A DNA stretch of 64,000 nucleotides. Origin: Brasenia schreberi. Its lineage: Eukaryota > Streptophyta > Magnoliopsida > Nymphaeales > Cabombaceae. Position 1 is the first letter of the stretch. The number at the start of each line of letters is the position of its first letter. This document shows, in pieces, positions 46,920 to 60,428 of the stretch. The notes under the pieces are model-generated. The model had not been told where the DNA came from. It saw nothing but the letters and a program-made list of their open reading frames with translations, and did not search any database. The stretch covers positions 10,903,501-10,967,500 of the forward strand of contig JAYKKT010000079.1 in assembly GCA_036023115.1 (NCBI GenBank). Reading direction: 5' to 3'. The translations under genes were made by a program, and so were the position numbers.

Positions 46920-48480
46920 TGCTGCAAAATGTTTCACAATAAGGAACCGATGCAAATTTCTGGGACCAAATAGTACGACAAGCAAAAACAATTTGTTTCA
47001 TGAGAAATCAAATCAGCAAGATGATTAATGTGGCTCACAATATCTAGAAAAGGTACCCACGAAAGAATCTCACGCCATACTTTATGAAAATAAAAAACTT
47101 GAAATTTGCCAAATGCCAATAACCGCACAAGGCATGACGAGCATGCATCCAGGACATGTACAACGTTGAGACTTTAAACAAATAGAAACCAAAATTTACT
47201 ATGACATGCATGATATGATACTCTTTTTCACGCTTACCACTCATAATCTTAACAAACATTCGTAATGGAATAGGTGTTAACAAAATAGTCAATGGTTGCT
47301 TCCCCAATATACATAGACCACTCTAACAAACATTTGTAATGGAATAGGTGTTAACAAAATAGCCAATAGTGCTAGCCAGAACTGATCAATTTCTACATGA
47401 GAGCTTCATATAATTTGATTTAGCTGTCACAAAAAGAAAACCCAGGCCAAATTTCTTGACAATTTCCCTGGTTTCTAGCCATGCATCCAGAACTGATCAA
47501 TTTCAGATACGTGAAATCTTGAGGCCTTAAAATTTTAAGGAAAAAAGCACATCTAAGTTTCAGGATTTACATCCGAAATGAGCCTACAAATTTCCACATA
47601 CGATATACAGGGATTCAAAGTTGAGCAACCATCCTCATTCTGCCTTTTTTTTATTACAAATGCATGGCACAGTTTTTTCATAAGCAAACATGTGCAAAAG
47701 TGTTGTGCTTTCTGTAAGGAAAAAGTTTGGCTGAAGATATATGCAAAGCCAAGTTACCAACAAAATCACCAACATAAAAGCAAGTTTAGCTTCTCAAGGA
47801 AAAAGATATAAATATAGTATTACGCCATTCTCTCACAAAGGCGTACATGTTAAACACCCAAAACATGCTACAGAAGAGCATTCAAGCATGAGCAACACCT
47901 AAGACATTTTTTTCACATAAAAAGGAGAAATGAGGACAAGAGAGCTAGCCTTTACGACTAGGCAAGCTAGCCAGCAGAGGATGTCTATTGGGTAGTTAAG
48001 TATCTTTTTAGGGACCATTGAGGCTACATACCTCCACCCAATACGCAAAAAGGAAAGCATGAAAAGAAGAAAAACAGTACATCTAAAGGAATACAAAAGA
48101 GAAACTTACAAGCATGTCTGTGCACAAACACAAGCAAGTAAAAGAAACTTACAGACAACCAACGGCTGATGTCAAACTGATCAGCTAGAGACCTCCCACG
48201 CCACACTGCCAGGATGACAGAGAGAGAAAGGGAGAGAGAGTGTGGCGAAGGAAGGTGGAGACGGAGAGAGAACAGGTGGTGGAGGTGGAGAAAGAGAGAC
48301 AGGGAAAGAGAAGAGAGAAAAGGAGAGAACTTACCTGTGGCGGACGACAACGGAGATGGGGTGACTGTCGACGTGCATGCGGGTGGTGGCAGACAGAGTG
48401 CGGGAGAGAGAGAGCAATCATTAGCATTAGGTTTTATGTAATTTGGGTCTGGTCAATCCAATCCCAACCCAAAAACATTG
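46920..48480. other. Interior of the putative transposon, no gene recognised
   Basis: AT-rich sequence with a 44-bp direct repeat (47251-47294 and 47325-47368, around TAATGGAATAGGTGTTAAC) and a GA-rich block at 48216-48420. Open frames in the GA block are low-complexity. It may include a captured host promoter or 5' UTR, but nothing proves it. Confidence 0.4.
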
Positions 48481-50035
48481 TACCCTAATAGCGTTGTAGC
48501 GGACCGCTATGCGCCCAAGCAGGTCGCCCGCTATCTATTGCATGCTATAGCGGTTCGAGGTCCGCTAAAACGCTTTAGTAGCTGCTATAGCGCGCTATTG
48601 ATAATATAGACCTCCACCATATAACATGTCATCTGGAAAATGAAAAGGTGCATTTCCTGAGTCTGAAAATCTATAATGTCCACTTTTATCATATTTAAGC
48701 TTCCTTTAGCACCTTAATTACATGGGATGAGTGTTATCCTCAGTAATATGCTTGATTTGAAGTTGTAAAATGTTGGGAGAAAATGGTTCACAAGTTTTCT
48801 GGATGGGTCTTTCAGTAGGAAAATATGGACTGGGAAGGTGCCAGTTGCTTTCTTATGTATACTGCCTTGATTTTAGTTTATAGGTGATAATCCCATAAAT
48901 TTTGATTCCTGTTGTTTAAGAGCCTCTTTTATTGTGGACTAAAGGGGACCATCTTCCTGAGGCTTGTTTACTAAAATTTGCTAATTGTAGGATCCTTCTT
49001 GTTCAATTAACATTGATATTAAGATGCTCTGGTACAGCCGGACTGAATTTTACGTTAGTTACTTTTACCAGCAAAAGTGTTTATCATGTGAGGATCTTTT
49101 GCTTGTTGTTGAAAGATATTTTCTTAGATCAGACGAGATATCGGTGGCCCAAAAGCTGTGATTTTGATTTTTGGACATCGATATTATTGTTGATGTGTAC
49201 GAGTGAAAACCTTGTATATGTATTCTTTTTCCGTTCATGCAATTTGAGATATCTATTTTTCCTTAGGCACTAGAAGGAAAGAACGATCATACATGAAATT
49301 GTTTTTCATTAGAATTAAAGTGCGTGAGATTGGCCGTATAAGAAGTGGATTTTGAAATAGCTATAGAACTGATAAGTGTTAGGGTCTGGTTCTTATTGTT
49401 GATGCATTTACCCTTTGTGAACTGTGTAGCTTTTTAGCTCTGGGCAGCTCTGTTGGCAATGGGGCCACATTCTCTTATTTTCAATTTTTAAGTGCTCTCC
49501 GTCACTTGATCGCTCATGTCATCATGGTGCTGAAATCTGATAAGGCAATAGATGGAAAACAAATAGAAACCAATGAGGGTTCTCTTGGACTGCATGCTTA
49601 AGGCATATGCGTATGTGTTGTGAAAGAGCAAGCCCCATATACTTTTTTTTTCTCGACCAAAGTCATTAGACTTCAGAAGGTATCTTCCTGTAATATTTTA
49701 CTAGTTATTCCTTATTCCTGACATGCAAAAAGTGAATATTTTGCTTTTTCCTGATGATGTGTCTATCTGGTGCAGCTATTTACAGGAAGGCATGGAGTCT
49801 TACATTATAAATCTGCTTCAGAATACATATATTCATCTTGAGATTGGCGTATGATTGAGTAGACTCTACTCTTAGTGGAGGATATCAACACTGTCTAGGA
49901 AACTTTCTTCTTGAGAGGTATTCTAATTATTTGATATGATATTTCTTCTTGAAGTACATTTGCAGATAAATCAAGCAAATCTGTAAAGATGTTGCTTCGT
50001 TTTTTTGTTTCCCCTATTGGAGACTAACAAAAAAT

Positions 50036-50090
50036 TCATGTAGCCAACCCCATCTAGTATGGGAAAAGGCTTAGTTGTAGTTGTAGTAAT
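50036..50090 (+). mobile_element. RTE 3' tail fragment
   Basis: GTAGCCAACCCCATCTAGTA followed by TATGGGAAAAGGCTTAG and TTGTAGTTGTAG matches the RTE 3' end. I could not find a clear target duplication. Confidence 0.7.
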
Positions 50091-51547
50091 AGCTTCAGTA
50101 ATGCCATGAATATCACTAATTGTATTACTGGTTATGTTCATTGTTCTATCCAAGTGAAAGAATTGCTTTAAGGAAACCCAGAGCCTGTTCTGGATACATG
50201 TTACCAATGGAACTCTTGGTGTTCATCTTTTGCAGTCAGCAGATTATACTTGCAACGAAGTGGATTCAGAACTTGAGCGTTGACGCTCACAAACAATATT
50301 GGTCTTACTCGTGGCCGTGCCTTAATAGATTGAACATGCATCCAGAACTGTGGTGGAGGTGGTTGTAGTTTGAGACCAAATTTTAAGAGAGATGAGCTGG
50401 ACTTTCATTTTCGGAAGGCTTTGGAGTCATGAAATTCATACGAGAAAATCTAGAGTCTCATGACTGGAAAAATGTTTGCTCTAATCCTAAAGAAGCAAAG
50501 AGTTTGTCCTGTTTACTCTTGTATCACATGATATTGAATGTGCGACTTTCTAGTGGTGGAGCCACTAGCTATTTGCAACAGTGCTCCTGGTTGGATAAGG
50601 CAGATCCTTCCGATGCACAACCGGGTATGGAACTCCTGACCTATTAGATGCTATTGCCCTTGGCCCTTTCCAACTGTATTTAGCACAACTGGCATATGAT
50701 CTTTTATCATCAATTTGACATTAACTTTAGCCATATAGCTCATGGGAGGCCCACAGTTGCAAGAAAACACCCTGAAGGGTGTACTCCGCGTTCCTGGCTT
50801 ATGAGTATTCTGCTACTGGTTTCTAATGTCCCGAAAGGGGCAATCGTTTCTTTCGTAGGAAACTGGTTTCATTATTGGTTAAAAACCAGCTTCCTAGCGT
50901 GAAAGGGGGGACTGGCTAGTAGACCTGCCCTAGCGGGTTGACCCAGAAGCAGGTTCTGAATCTAGCCTCACTCAGCATACAAAAGCTGGCCGGTTTTTGA
51001 TTCCCTAATGGCAAGTGAAACCTGGTTCTCACTTGGGAGAAAAACAGTTGGTCCAAGTTTGCCTTGGCTTCATCGCGAGCTGGTTTACTCAGCATAGCAT
51101 AGTTTGTATAAGTTGGAGAGAATCTCAAACAGGTTTGATTCAATTTTGTTTTGGGTGGCATACATAGTCAGGGTATATATATGGTCATCCCTTTTGTTTC
51201 AGAATCCCATTTTGACTGAACTTGGCTTGATTTGCATGGTTTTTTGGACCAGGTTGAGAACCGGAATCAAACCGAGCTTCAATGAAGAGCAATAGTTGGC
51301 TTGGAATTGGATCCAGACCTGAAACTGGCAGAACCAGACCCACACTCAGACCTAGTGGGGTGTCAATTTGGACCCAATGGTTCCCATTTACCCAGAACCA
51401 GATATGTCCACTGGCGAAAGGGTTGATGGAAGGTCAAGAAATCACATCAGGTAGGCGTTTGCCTAACCCTATATTTCATCAAAAAATAAAAGGAAAACAG
51501 CTTCCTAAAAGAAATGAACATGGCTTGGCAAGGTTTGATCTTTATTT

Positions 51548-51670
51548 GCCCCAAAAGGGGCATATAACTCATCGGTTTGGGTGTTGGATCTCCCGTTGAA
51601 GGTTAGGAGTTCAATACCTGAGAGTGCATGTGGTAAGCGTCTGCCCAACCCAGCTTGCCTATCTAAAAGC
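51548..51670 (+). mobile_element. Possible SINE
   Basis: A-box-like TAACTCATCGGTTTGGG and B-box-like GGTTAGGAGTTCAATACC are followed by GCGTCTGCCCAACCC. A second copy of the 3' part lies at about 51450-51490. A related B-box on the minus strand lies at about 50620-50640. Confidence 0.4.
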
Positions 51671-52715
51671 AAAAGGTTTTACTCGTTATTTTCACTTGAT
51701 ATTTATTCTTTTCTTTATTTTAATTTTTGCCACGCTTTAAGTTGGTTTTCCTTTTGAGCACTTGGAATCTTGGCATGTCAAAAGGATACGTTGGACATGT
51801 TATTCGTAGTATATTTGAAATTAAAAAGTAAATTCTTATTAATATTTATAAACAAACATAAAATAAATAGCATACCAAATAAAAAATAAAGTACCGGAAA
51901 CGTGAATCTTGGCAACATGAAAGTCATACAGAGATCCTAATCTTCCTTAGGCTATGCAGGAAACTTTTCAATCTGTGAAGAACTCGTATTTGCATCCATC
52001 TAGAGCAACTAAAGCTTGCTCTCACCCAACTAAACTTTTCAAACATTTATTAGGAAAGAAATCATGCTATGAGAAAGATATAGGCACCAGATAATGCACC
52101 AAACAGGCATCTCCTTTACTCCTCTCCTTTTTACCGTGGGGCGTCACTATAATATCTGCACGCGGCAGCCCATTCTTTTGTGGAACAGGCAGAGGTGCCT
52201 GTATTGGAACAGTATTAGTTTCCTTTTACTCGTGTGCGTGTGTGCGCACTGCATTGTGTGTGTGGTGAACAAATGACAATTCCAATTTCGATACCTCTCG
52301 ATATTCTTTGCGGTTTGCTAAGACAATGTGGACACGTTCTGAACTGCTATAGTTTTGGAAGTAGAGATATTCATATTAGATCATGAGACCATGGATTACT
52401 TATTTTCTTCCAGAGGTATTTGAAGTCCCATCTATTGAATATCTTGTAAAAATCGGGTAAATAAAAGAGAGTTCGAGAAAACTTAACAGAAAAGACTGAG
52501 AAAAAGATTATTTTTTAATACATTTCACGATTTTATTGTGGTTTTTGTAGTATAGCACATGATCTCATTGTGGGCTCTCTGGTTAACATCGTATTTCATC
52601 TCCTTTTGTACATTCATGGTTAATACATCAAAGAGTTTCATCTTCATACCATCTTACAGAAGACTTTATATAGAGAGAACATTGCAAAAGCTATTGAAAA
52701 CCATTCTCTGACAAG

Positions 52716-53952
52716 TACGGGTGAGCATTGGTCCGTTTTGTTCAATAACTAAACCAAACTGAAGAAAATGATGACCGAATTACTGTCCGAACTGAATTAC
52801 TTATATAACCAAACTTATCCGAACTGAAAAAATTTGGTTCAGTTAATTCGGTTTGTAATGGTAATTCAGTTTTCATGGACCTGGGCTGGTTTCTCTGAAT
52901 TCTATGTTGAACAGTGTTTGCCAAATAGTAGATTATGTTCAAAACTAACCAAAAACACTAAAACGGTGATTGCAAAGGACATTTAATCGGTAACCAAATA
53001 GATTTATATGAGGAGATCAATGTGACAAAAACATGAAGCCAAAAAACTATCAAAGATATGAAACCCATGAAAATTAGGAGATTGAAGTTCATTAATTTTG
53101 ATGGAGACATGGCACCAGTTGCTGTACATGAGAGCCTTACAATTGCTCCAAATTCAGTATGTGTGGCTGTGGTGTACATGCATGATTCAAGTTCCTTTTG
53201 GTACAAGACATATTTGCTTTCCAACTTAATTGAAACAATGTTATGTGATACTCCAAGGAAGTGATGATCATTCATTGGATCACTCTTCATGGGACTATAT
53301 CAAGGAAGCGCTTGTTGTATTTGCACTTGCAGAAATGTCAGAACTATAAACACGAGTAGTTCTTATTGTTGCACAAACTAATTCAAAAATGTGAATTTGA
53401 TAACATTTTTTAATTAAAGAAAACCAAATGAACAACATTAGCTGCAAAGAAACCCAAATAGGAGAAACAAATAAAAATCCCAAACTGAACGAAATCAAAA
53501 TCAATAAAGAGGGATGAAGAGATAATATATATACCTTGCTTCCCTGTTGATTGGCTGCGCGAGGGAGAGAGAGAGGGAGAGAAATGCTAGAGATGAAAGA
53601 AGCACGACGACACGCTGCAACCTGCACTTAAAAAGGGAAGACTCTGCAAGAATTGAGGAAGGCATAACATAACACTTCACGCAGAGAAGAGCAGACTCAG
53701 GAAGAATTGAAGAAGGCATGATGGCATGCTAGGGCATCAAAGGGAGGGGCGAAATTTCAGGAGATGTTTATATAAAATGGATCGGTTTTTTTGGTTCTGT
53801 AGCCTTTGGAACCAAAATCAAAATGAAAAATCAAATTGTTTTAAAAAGAAGAACCGAATTCGAACTGAAACTTAATGCAACCGAACTAAATGAGACATTT
53901 CAGTTCGGTGCAATGCTATAATTTGGTTAAACACAATTTATGTTCACCCCTA
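52716..53952. mobile_element. Non-autonomous hAT element with TIRs and TSD
   Basis: The left terminus TACGGGTGAGCAT and the right terminus, which on the minus strand reads TAGGGGTGAACAT, match at 11 of 13 bases. They are flanked by CTGACAAG (52708-52715) and CTAACAAG (53953-53960), an 8-bp target duplication with one mismatch. Both subterminal regions carry repeated CCGAACTGAA / TTCAGTTCGG motifs. The 1237-bp interior has no transposase; it contains a GA tract at about 53563-53585. These are standard features of hAT-type non-autonomous elements in plants. Confidence 0.85.
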
Positions 53953-53960
53953 CTAACAAG

Positions 53961-54809
53961 GATGCAATTTTGTTCAGTTGGCCCACATTCTTGACAGACA
54001 AAAGCTCCTTGAAACTCTCTCATGCGGAATCAACGCCAACCAAACACCCTTTTGAGGCTGCAAAGACTAAGAGTGTTATTCCAAGTCAATTTTGTACATG
54101 GCACTATGTTCACGTCGGTCTTTTTCAACTAACAGGGAGTGAAGGCCTGATACAAATCTTTGTAGTGAGTGATTGAAACCTTATGCAACACTATAGTAGG
54201 GGCAGAACCATTGATCAATGGTGGACTTAGAATTTTTTTCCGGTGAGATATAAAGTCTTTTTAAATGAAATATGTAGGTAAGACAACCTATAGAATATTT
54301 CCAGAAAATTGGAGATGGCTTTCTTTTTAATTTTTTTTGGATTTCAAGTTATGTGGGTTTCACCTCACCCATGAATAGGTCTGTCGCTGCCCACAAATCA
54401 CATTTTATCTAAACAATCTTAACATTCTTTCATGGTACATAGAAAATAATGATCAAGACATATGAATGATTACAATCCACATAAAAGTTGTAGAACTTAG
54501 CTTCTCGAGCAATGACATTGGTACTCCTACACTTCATTTTGCTATTCATGCACTCCCTTTTCTATTTATTTCCAAACTACCCTTCCTACACATTTGCTTT
54601 CTTTCCTCTTCGCCTCTCACCCTTCTATGTTCTTTTCTCTCCCTCTCTCTATAATATCTCCTCTCTCGAGTTGTCTATCTCTCTCCATTGTGCACTTTAG
54701 GTTCTCTCTCTCGGTCTCGAACTTGCATCAAATCTAAGATAGATCAATGTGTCTCTAAAGTAAACGTTCCTAGGTTGTGTTTCCTTCTCTTGCTCTCAAT
54801 CATTTCTTA
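53961..54809. other. No gene recognised
   Basis: Spacer between the hAT element and the MULE pseudogene. It includes a CT-rich stretch at 54590-54715 and a copy of the short CCCATGAATAGGTC motif at 54368-54381. Confidence 0.4.
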
Positions 54810-56690
54810 TACTATGCTTAATCTCCATCCAAATGACAACATAGAAAATAAACATATCGAGTTTATTGGCATCAATTATGATGAAGTAGATTCTGGATAT
54901 ATAATAATTGACAAAATTGGATTTGGTTGTGATATACTGAAAGATGCATGTATTGACTGCTAGGGTTATGAAGTTGATTATTTACATGTATTTAAGAAGA
55001 ATGTATTGCAGTTGGGATGAGTTGATCTAGTACCAATAGATGTGAAGAATAACAATATTGTTGTTGTAATTCTTCGTTTGAAATGAAAAGGTAGAAGAGG
55101 TAACCTATATTGCATGTGAAAGAAGAGATAAATATTAAAATAGATAACAAATATATGTTGAAACATGCGTTAGACTGATATGAAAATGGTAAAGTATCCC
55201 TTTTACTTAGAGGAGAGGGTGAATTGATAGTCCCTGTTACTTAGAGGAGAGGGTGATTGATGGTTCGTGGTGGTCGATGGTGGTTAATAGGTTGTACAAT
55301 CATCTAAGGTTGTATCTTGAAGAGCATGAATTTTCAAACAGATTAATTGATGTTGACTATCAATTGATAAAAGAGATGATAAGAGGTCATTGCAAGCCTA
55401 AGTATACTCTTTGTGGTTGAAACATATTGATAACTTGAACATTAATGCAACAACATACATTTATAGTATAAGGATGAAAATTCAATTGGAGGAAATAAGT
55501 GTTCTAATACTTCAATATCTTTTGTATTAAATGGGACATTACAAGTACCTCACATGGTATGAGAAAGTACCATAGATTTGTCTTTGCAACATTGCATTTG
55601 GGCATTCTGATGCAATTCAATTGTAATGTGCATCTTCTAAGGTGTTGGAGTTTGATTGCATGTATAAGGAAAACATATATGAAATGACTTTTCTTAAGAT
55701 TGTGGGATTTATATCAACTAATAAAAATTTCTTTATGGGATTTGCTTTCATGAGAATAAAGAACAATAATTGTATTTGGATGTTAAGGTATATACGGAAG
55801 TTATTTACTCCAAATAGATTTCCTAATATAATATATCCTAGAAATGAGATGGTTGTTTTTTCTTGAGTTGACACATTTCCTATGCAAAAGTCACATTGTG
55901 CAAACTCTTGAAAGATAGATTATTTGAGTGATAAGGAAGAAAGAATTGGTTACTACATTTTGTGTAAGTTGAAAGAAAGTTGTTGAGTCAGTAGACAAGA
56001 AGATTATACATTGAAGGCGAAACAAAAAAATTTCTGACATGCTTTCATATATTAAAAGAACAGTGGTTGAAACTATCTCTAGAAAGGATAGTGTTAGCAT
56101 AGACTAATTGAATCATGAACTATATACTTATATGACTGATAAGTACATAATGTTCTTTTTTGGTACATACATGTATTGTTTTTGGATTTTGAATGTCTCA
56201 ACAATTAAGAGCATTTGTATATATAGTTAAGAGTATTTGCAAAATCTTGAAAGGATCCATTGGCAACTTGATTAAGATGTTTGATACGATATGAACCTAA
56301 CTTCAATCATTCATCGAGTTACATATTAAGAAGGAAAGAAGTTATTTGAGGACTCTTGAATCATCAACAAATATTACCTTAACACGTGGTATTTCTTCTT
56401 CATCATGTAGTGTTGACTCTATCCATATTAGCATAGATTGTTGGGAACCAAGTTATTGGTGAGCATTTGAAAGAGAGATCAAATTCATAGGAATTGTTTT
56501 ATAAAAGTTTAAGCATATTGTGATGTGTATTCTTGCGTTTTCATAGGAGATGTTTTGAGTAGCATTCTATGCTTCATTGCACATTTGGAGGGACAATTCA
56601 TATAGATTTGACAAGTGAATGTCGATGTCCGACATGGGTTGGGTTGTTGCTTCTTGATTGAATGTTGCATTAGTGTAACTTTCCAGAGTT
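54810..56690 (+). pseudogene. MULE/FAR1-type transposase, broken
   Basis: Plus-strand blocks follow the plant MULE order across stops. 54826-54963 is an N-terminal block with NYDEVDSGYIIIDKIGFG. At about 55317-55400 lies LEEHEFSNRLIDVDYQLIKE and RGHCKPKYTL. HIDNLNINATTYIYS and KYLTWYEKVP follow. The open segment 55642-55866 is the catalytic-core start, with LEFDCMYKENIYEMTFLKIV, FISTNKNFFMGFAFM and CIWMLRYIRKLF. Near 56230-56340 comes the I-H-x-x-L block and at about 56585-56640 a cysteine-rich SWIM-like remnant. Many stops and frameshifts; not functional. Terminal inverted repeats were not identified. Confidence 0.85.
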
Positions 56691-56749
56691 AGGACAAAAA
56701 CTTTTTATTGTTAGTGTAAAATGGCAATGAGCCGCCTCCATGGGAAGTA

Positions 56750-56789
<40 letters not shown>

Positions 56790-59700
56790 CAACATCTTAG
56801 TTAAAATGGGATAAAAGTTTGTTATTGGTTCATTTATAAAGTATTTTCTACAAATGCACATGATTCATAGATTCTCAATATCACCTATCTTTCTAACTTG
56901 GGAACAATATTAGTGTGAAATTGATGTCAATTAAAAATAATCATTTTGGACATATATTGATCAATGTCTATAATTGAGAGGACCAAGTGATAATACAAAC
57001 TAGGAAGTTTGGAACTATTTGATTTTATACCATTGTAATTTGTTAATTCGGTTGTAATTTATTTCACGACTATAAGTTTTAATTTGTTTGTGAAATAACT
57101 TATTAATTTAGTTGCAATAGTCACTTTCTTACTATGATGCTTTAGCTTGAATATCTTCTCATTCATTCATACATACATATATATACATATATATACGTAC
57201 ATATATATATGTATATATATATATATATGAAAACCATATCTTGTGACCTCTAACACTGCTTTCCCATAGTCATAATCCACTTTTTGGGCATTAATGTAAT
57301 TTAGAAAGATGTTACAATATTTAAAAATATAAAGGATAATTTTGTTAGACTAATGTTCCTGCAAAATAAAGTGTGGACATTAGTAAGTAGTGTCTGAGTG
57401 GGTAGGGATCCAATCACTTTGTGTGTGTATAATATGTATTATCTTTCACTTTATTCTCCAAGTATAGGGCCCTTTATATGTATGCATGTAAGTATTTATG
57501 CTTTTGGTCTATAGACACTTTTATGAATCAAGGCAAGACCACATATTTGTTTTTTGCATTGGCCTAGATTTAGTTTTAATTAAAGAAGTGAATATCACCA
57601 AGTGTTCTATGTTAGCACCACGAGTAGAACTAATAACTCTTTCCAAAACTAGTTTTTCAAGTTTATACGTGGAGCATGTTTGGTAGCCCCGGACTAGAAA
57701 TTCATGTGAGAATGAAATTGCTTGCATGAATTCAATGGGTATATTTACATGCAAAATAAAACCCTTAAATCAATTTATGATGTCTCATCTTCGTAATATG
57801 TCACGTCTTCATCGTCATTATCAGATTGTTGGGTTGGCGTGTAGTCAGACACCACTAAGCAATAAATTTGCTAGACACACTGGTCAAGGAGGTCCATGGT
57901 AGAAGGGTCCATTCGCTACAATTGTTTGTATTGCTCCACCCTTTTTACCATAGGCTTCATCGCCTCGCTGACATCCACAATGCACTATAGACAACAGTCA
58001 ACAACATATATTACACCTCCATTAATAGAATCATAGTACAAACAAGCGATGCAAAGAAACACTACATTACTTGCACCGAATTCAATGTTACAAGGTGACT
58101 GCCCACAAAGGACAAAGCTGCCCACAGCGACTCACCAAACATCTCAGCCAAAAACGATGAGTTCTAGCTACATATCAACCTATGTCCGATCCATCATACT
58201 TGTATGGGTATGATGTCGGGAGGCAGAATCCTTTGGCTAGAAGCAATGTGAGCACTTTGCCTCTGAAACACCATGATGTGGGTCATACTCAACTTTGTAT
58301 GCACATGGTTTCCCAAGCATATGTGCAAAGGTGTGTGTTAGTGGAGCAACTAAGATATGTTAACAACAAACCAATAGGTGAATGACTCGATGAGGCATGT
58401 ACAACTCTATGGTGCCTAAACAAAAAATACATTTATGATATTGTGACAATTTGTATTAGTTTCTTTAGGAAAAATGTTGCTAATTTATTCTATGAGAAAA
58501 GAGAGAAATGATGACGCCATTATTGTCAAAACTTTCCTCGTGTGAGAGTAGCCATGTATGCAATCTATCATTATCAAGTCCAATTATCTTTATACCTGAG
58601 TACGAAAATCTTTTCGCAACTGTTTATATAAATAAGCCAACATGGGATGCATGTTAGGCATACTAGCTGATCTTCCAAATATCGTCGGCCAACAATTGCA
58701 TAATTAAAGTTGACACTTTTCTTAATCGTCTAATCCCACAAAACTTCGGTGTCCAGCTGTCATCATCTGAAAAGACGATCACTATAGTTGGTCTAGCACC
58801 AACTCACACTTTATGAGTAACCTAGTCCGGTGCACAATATTTATCCATCTACCTAGCCCAAAACCACCGCTCTTGGAAAAGACTACAAGTTCATAATTTT
58901 GTGTCGCATATCACCTGCCACCAGTTTTTGCTCTATATATTTACACAATATATTAGACACAATTGTATTCAATAATCTTTTATTTGCCTATCGAATGATA
59001 ATCTTTATAATAACCTACCCTTACCATACCATATAGGTGATGTGTTGGGAGCAAAATGTGTGATTGGGAGGCCAATGTTGTCACCCTTTGCAGGATTAGC
59101 ATCGGTAACTATGTTTATAATGGCGCTCTTAAGGATCGCATCATCATGATACCTTGAATCATCTTCATTGAGATCAACTTGACCTGTTAAATGCGAGTGA
59201 AGATTGAATAATCCACCTGCGACACTCTAATATGGTCTGCATCGTCCTTTATTGCATCCAATAATGCACTCATCTCCTATGTGGATCCATCTCAATATGA
59301 TGTGATCGGAATGATGCAATGATGTTACAATCTTTTATTCAAAATGTTGCATGTCTTGTACTCCACTACCACTTTTGTCAGCCCTTTCTATTATAAAATG
59401 TGTCATGAGGAAAAGGATGTGTAAGAGAAAAACTAAAAAAAAGAAAAGACATGATTGGCCCTCTCCTGGGCTATGTCTCAAAAAAAAGAGACATGGTTGG
59501 GTGGTGTCCCACTTGGGGAAGGAAATATAGCTTAGTATTGTCTCCTACTTTATAGATATGCAGCCCACTATGTTTTGTTAGAAAAAAAAGACATGACTAG
59601 GTTGTGTTGAATTCCACATGGTAGGCAAGAGTCATGGCCCAAATACATCTCCTTAAAGAATGAGATGAGAGAGATGTAACCTAATAGTGTCCCAATTCAC

Positions 59701-60428
59701 ACAATGTAAAAACACAATGTTTGCATTTCATGGTGGTGGTAGAGAAAAGGAAGAGAGAAGGCATGAGAGGTTACAGAAGAGAGAGTAGAGAGGGAGAAGT
59801 CATTCCAAAGGAAAGAACAGTAGTAAAAGGTAGAGCGTAGAGGGGTTAGTAAAAAGGGGCTTGAGCATAGTAAAGATGATCGTTAACAACATAACCATTT
59901 AAAGGAGGCCATAATTACAAATTGATGCATGAAGACTTTCAACAGCCAGGTATAGCACTTGAAGATGACTCTTGTATTGATTTAGTTCTATAGTTTTAAA
60001 GCATACAACCGAATGAGTAAGTGGACCTTTGAGTACGTATTTCAAGTCCTAAGGTTTGATGGATGCAGTTGAAATCCGATCATAATCCTACCAAACTAAA
60101 GGTAAAAATTGACTTCCACATAAACCCATGTATTCTTCTGAGCTCTAAGATCCATGAGACTTTAAACCACCCCGATAGATGAAAAACAACAAAGGCAAAA
60201 GCTAAGTTCATTTAGCCTTTTTAATTTTTATTAGTATAGTATCAAAAGTTTAAAACGAAACGAAAGAAAAAAAGCTTAGTAATTACATTACAAATGGCAG
60301 TCTCAAAACATACATGACATACATGTTCTGAAGTGCTTAGATACACACTCTATCTATTGAACACATTGTTAGCATAGATAAATTAGTCAACTTTGATCAA
60401 GCGGGTCATGAACAAAATGGGGTCTTAA
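56691..60428. other. No gene recognised; microsatellites
   Basis: (TA)n-(TG)n at 56751-56788 and a TA-rich microsatellite at about 57170-57228. The minus strand at 57780-59000 has short coding-like pieces (for example SDDDSWTPKFCGIRRLRK near 58750) that I cannot assign to a family. Confidence 0.35.

Larger units (their letters stand above)
37164..48609. mobile_element. Putative 11.4-kb DNA transposon framed by inverted termini
   Basis: The left end CTATGTTATCAATAGCG (37164-37180) and the right end (48593-48609, read on the minus strand) match at 16 of 17 bases. The flanks ACCTGCAC (37156-37163) and ACCTCCAC (48610-48617) match at 7 of 8; extended by one base they match at 8 of 9. Both ends carry clusters of TATAGCGG-type subterminal motifs (37200-37255 and 48488-48600). 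The interior holds the RTE array plus 46920-48480, which has no recognisable transposase. Superfamily is uncertain: 8 bp would suggest hAT, 9 bp MULE. I infer a non-autonomous element enlarged by nested insertions. Confidence 0.55.
48618..52707. other. No gene recognised apart from SINE-like pieces and an RTE tail
   Basis: 48900-49270 has a 113-codon open frame without recognisable domains. 50880-51430 is rich in CTGGTTC/GAACCAG motifs resembling 19870-20045. No exon structure was convincing. Confidence 0.4.

Noticed and set aside
48024..48427. Overlapping minus-strand frames rich in serine and leucine, and plus-strand RERE frames
   Set aside because: Translations of a GA/CT-rich tract, no conserved motif.
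57780..59000. Possible coding blocks on the minus strand
   Set aside because: Short pieces only; I could not match them to any family, so no gene is called.
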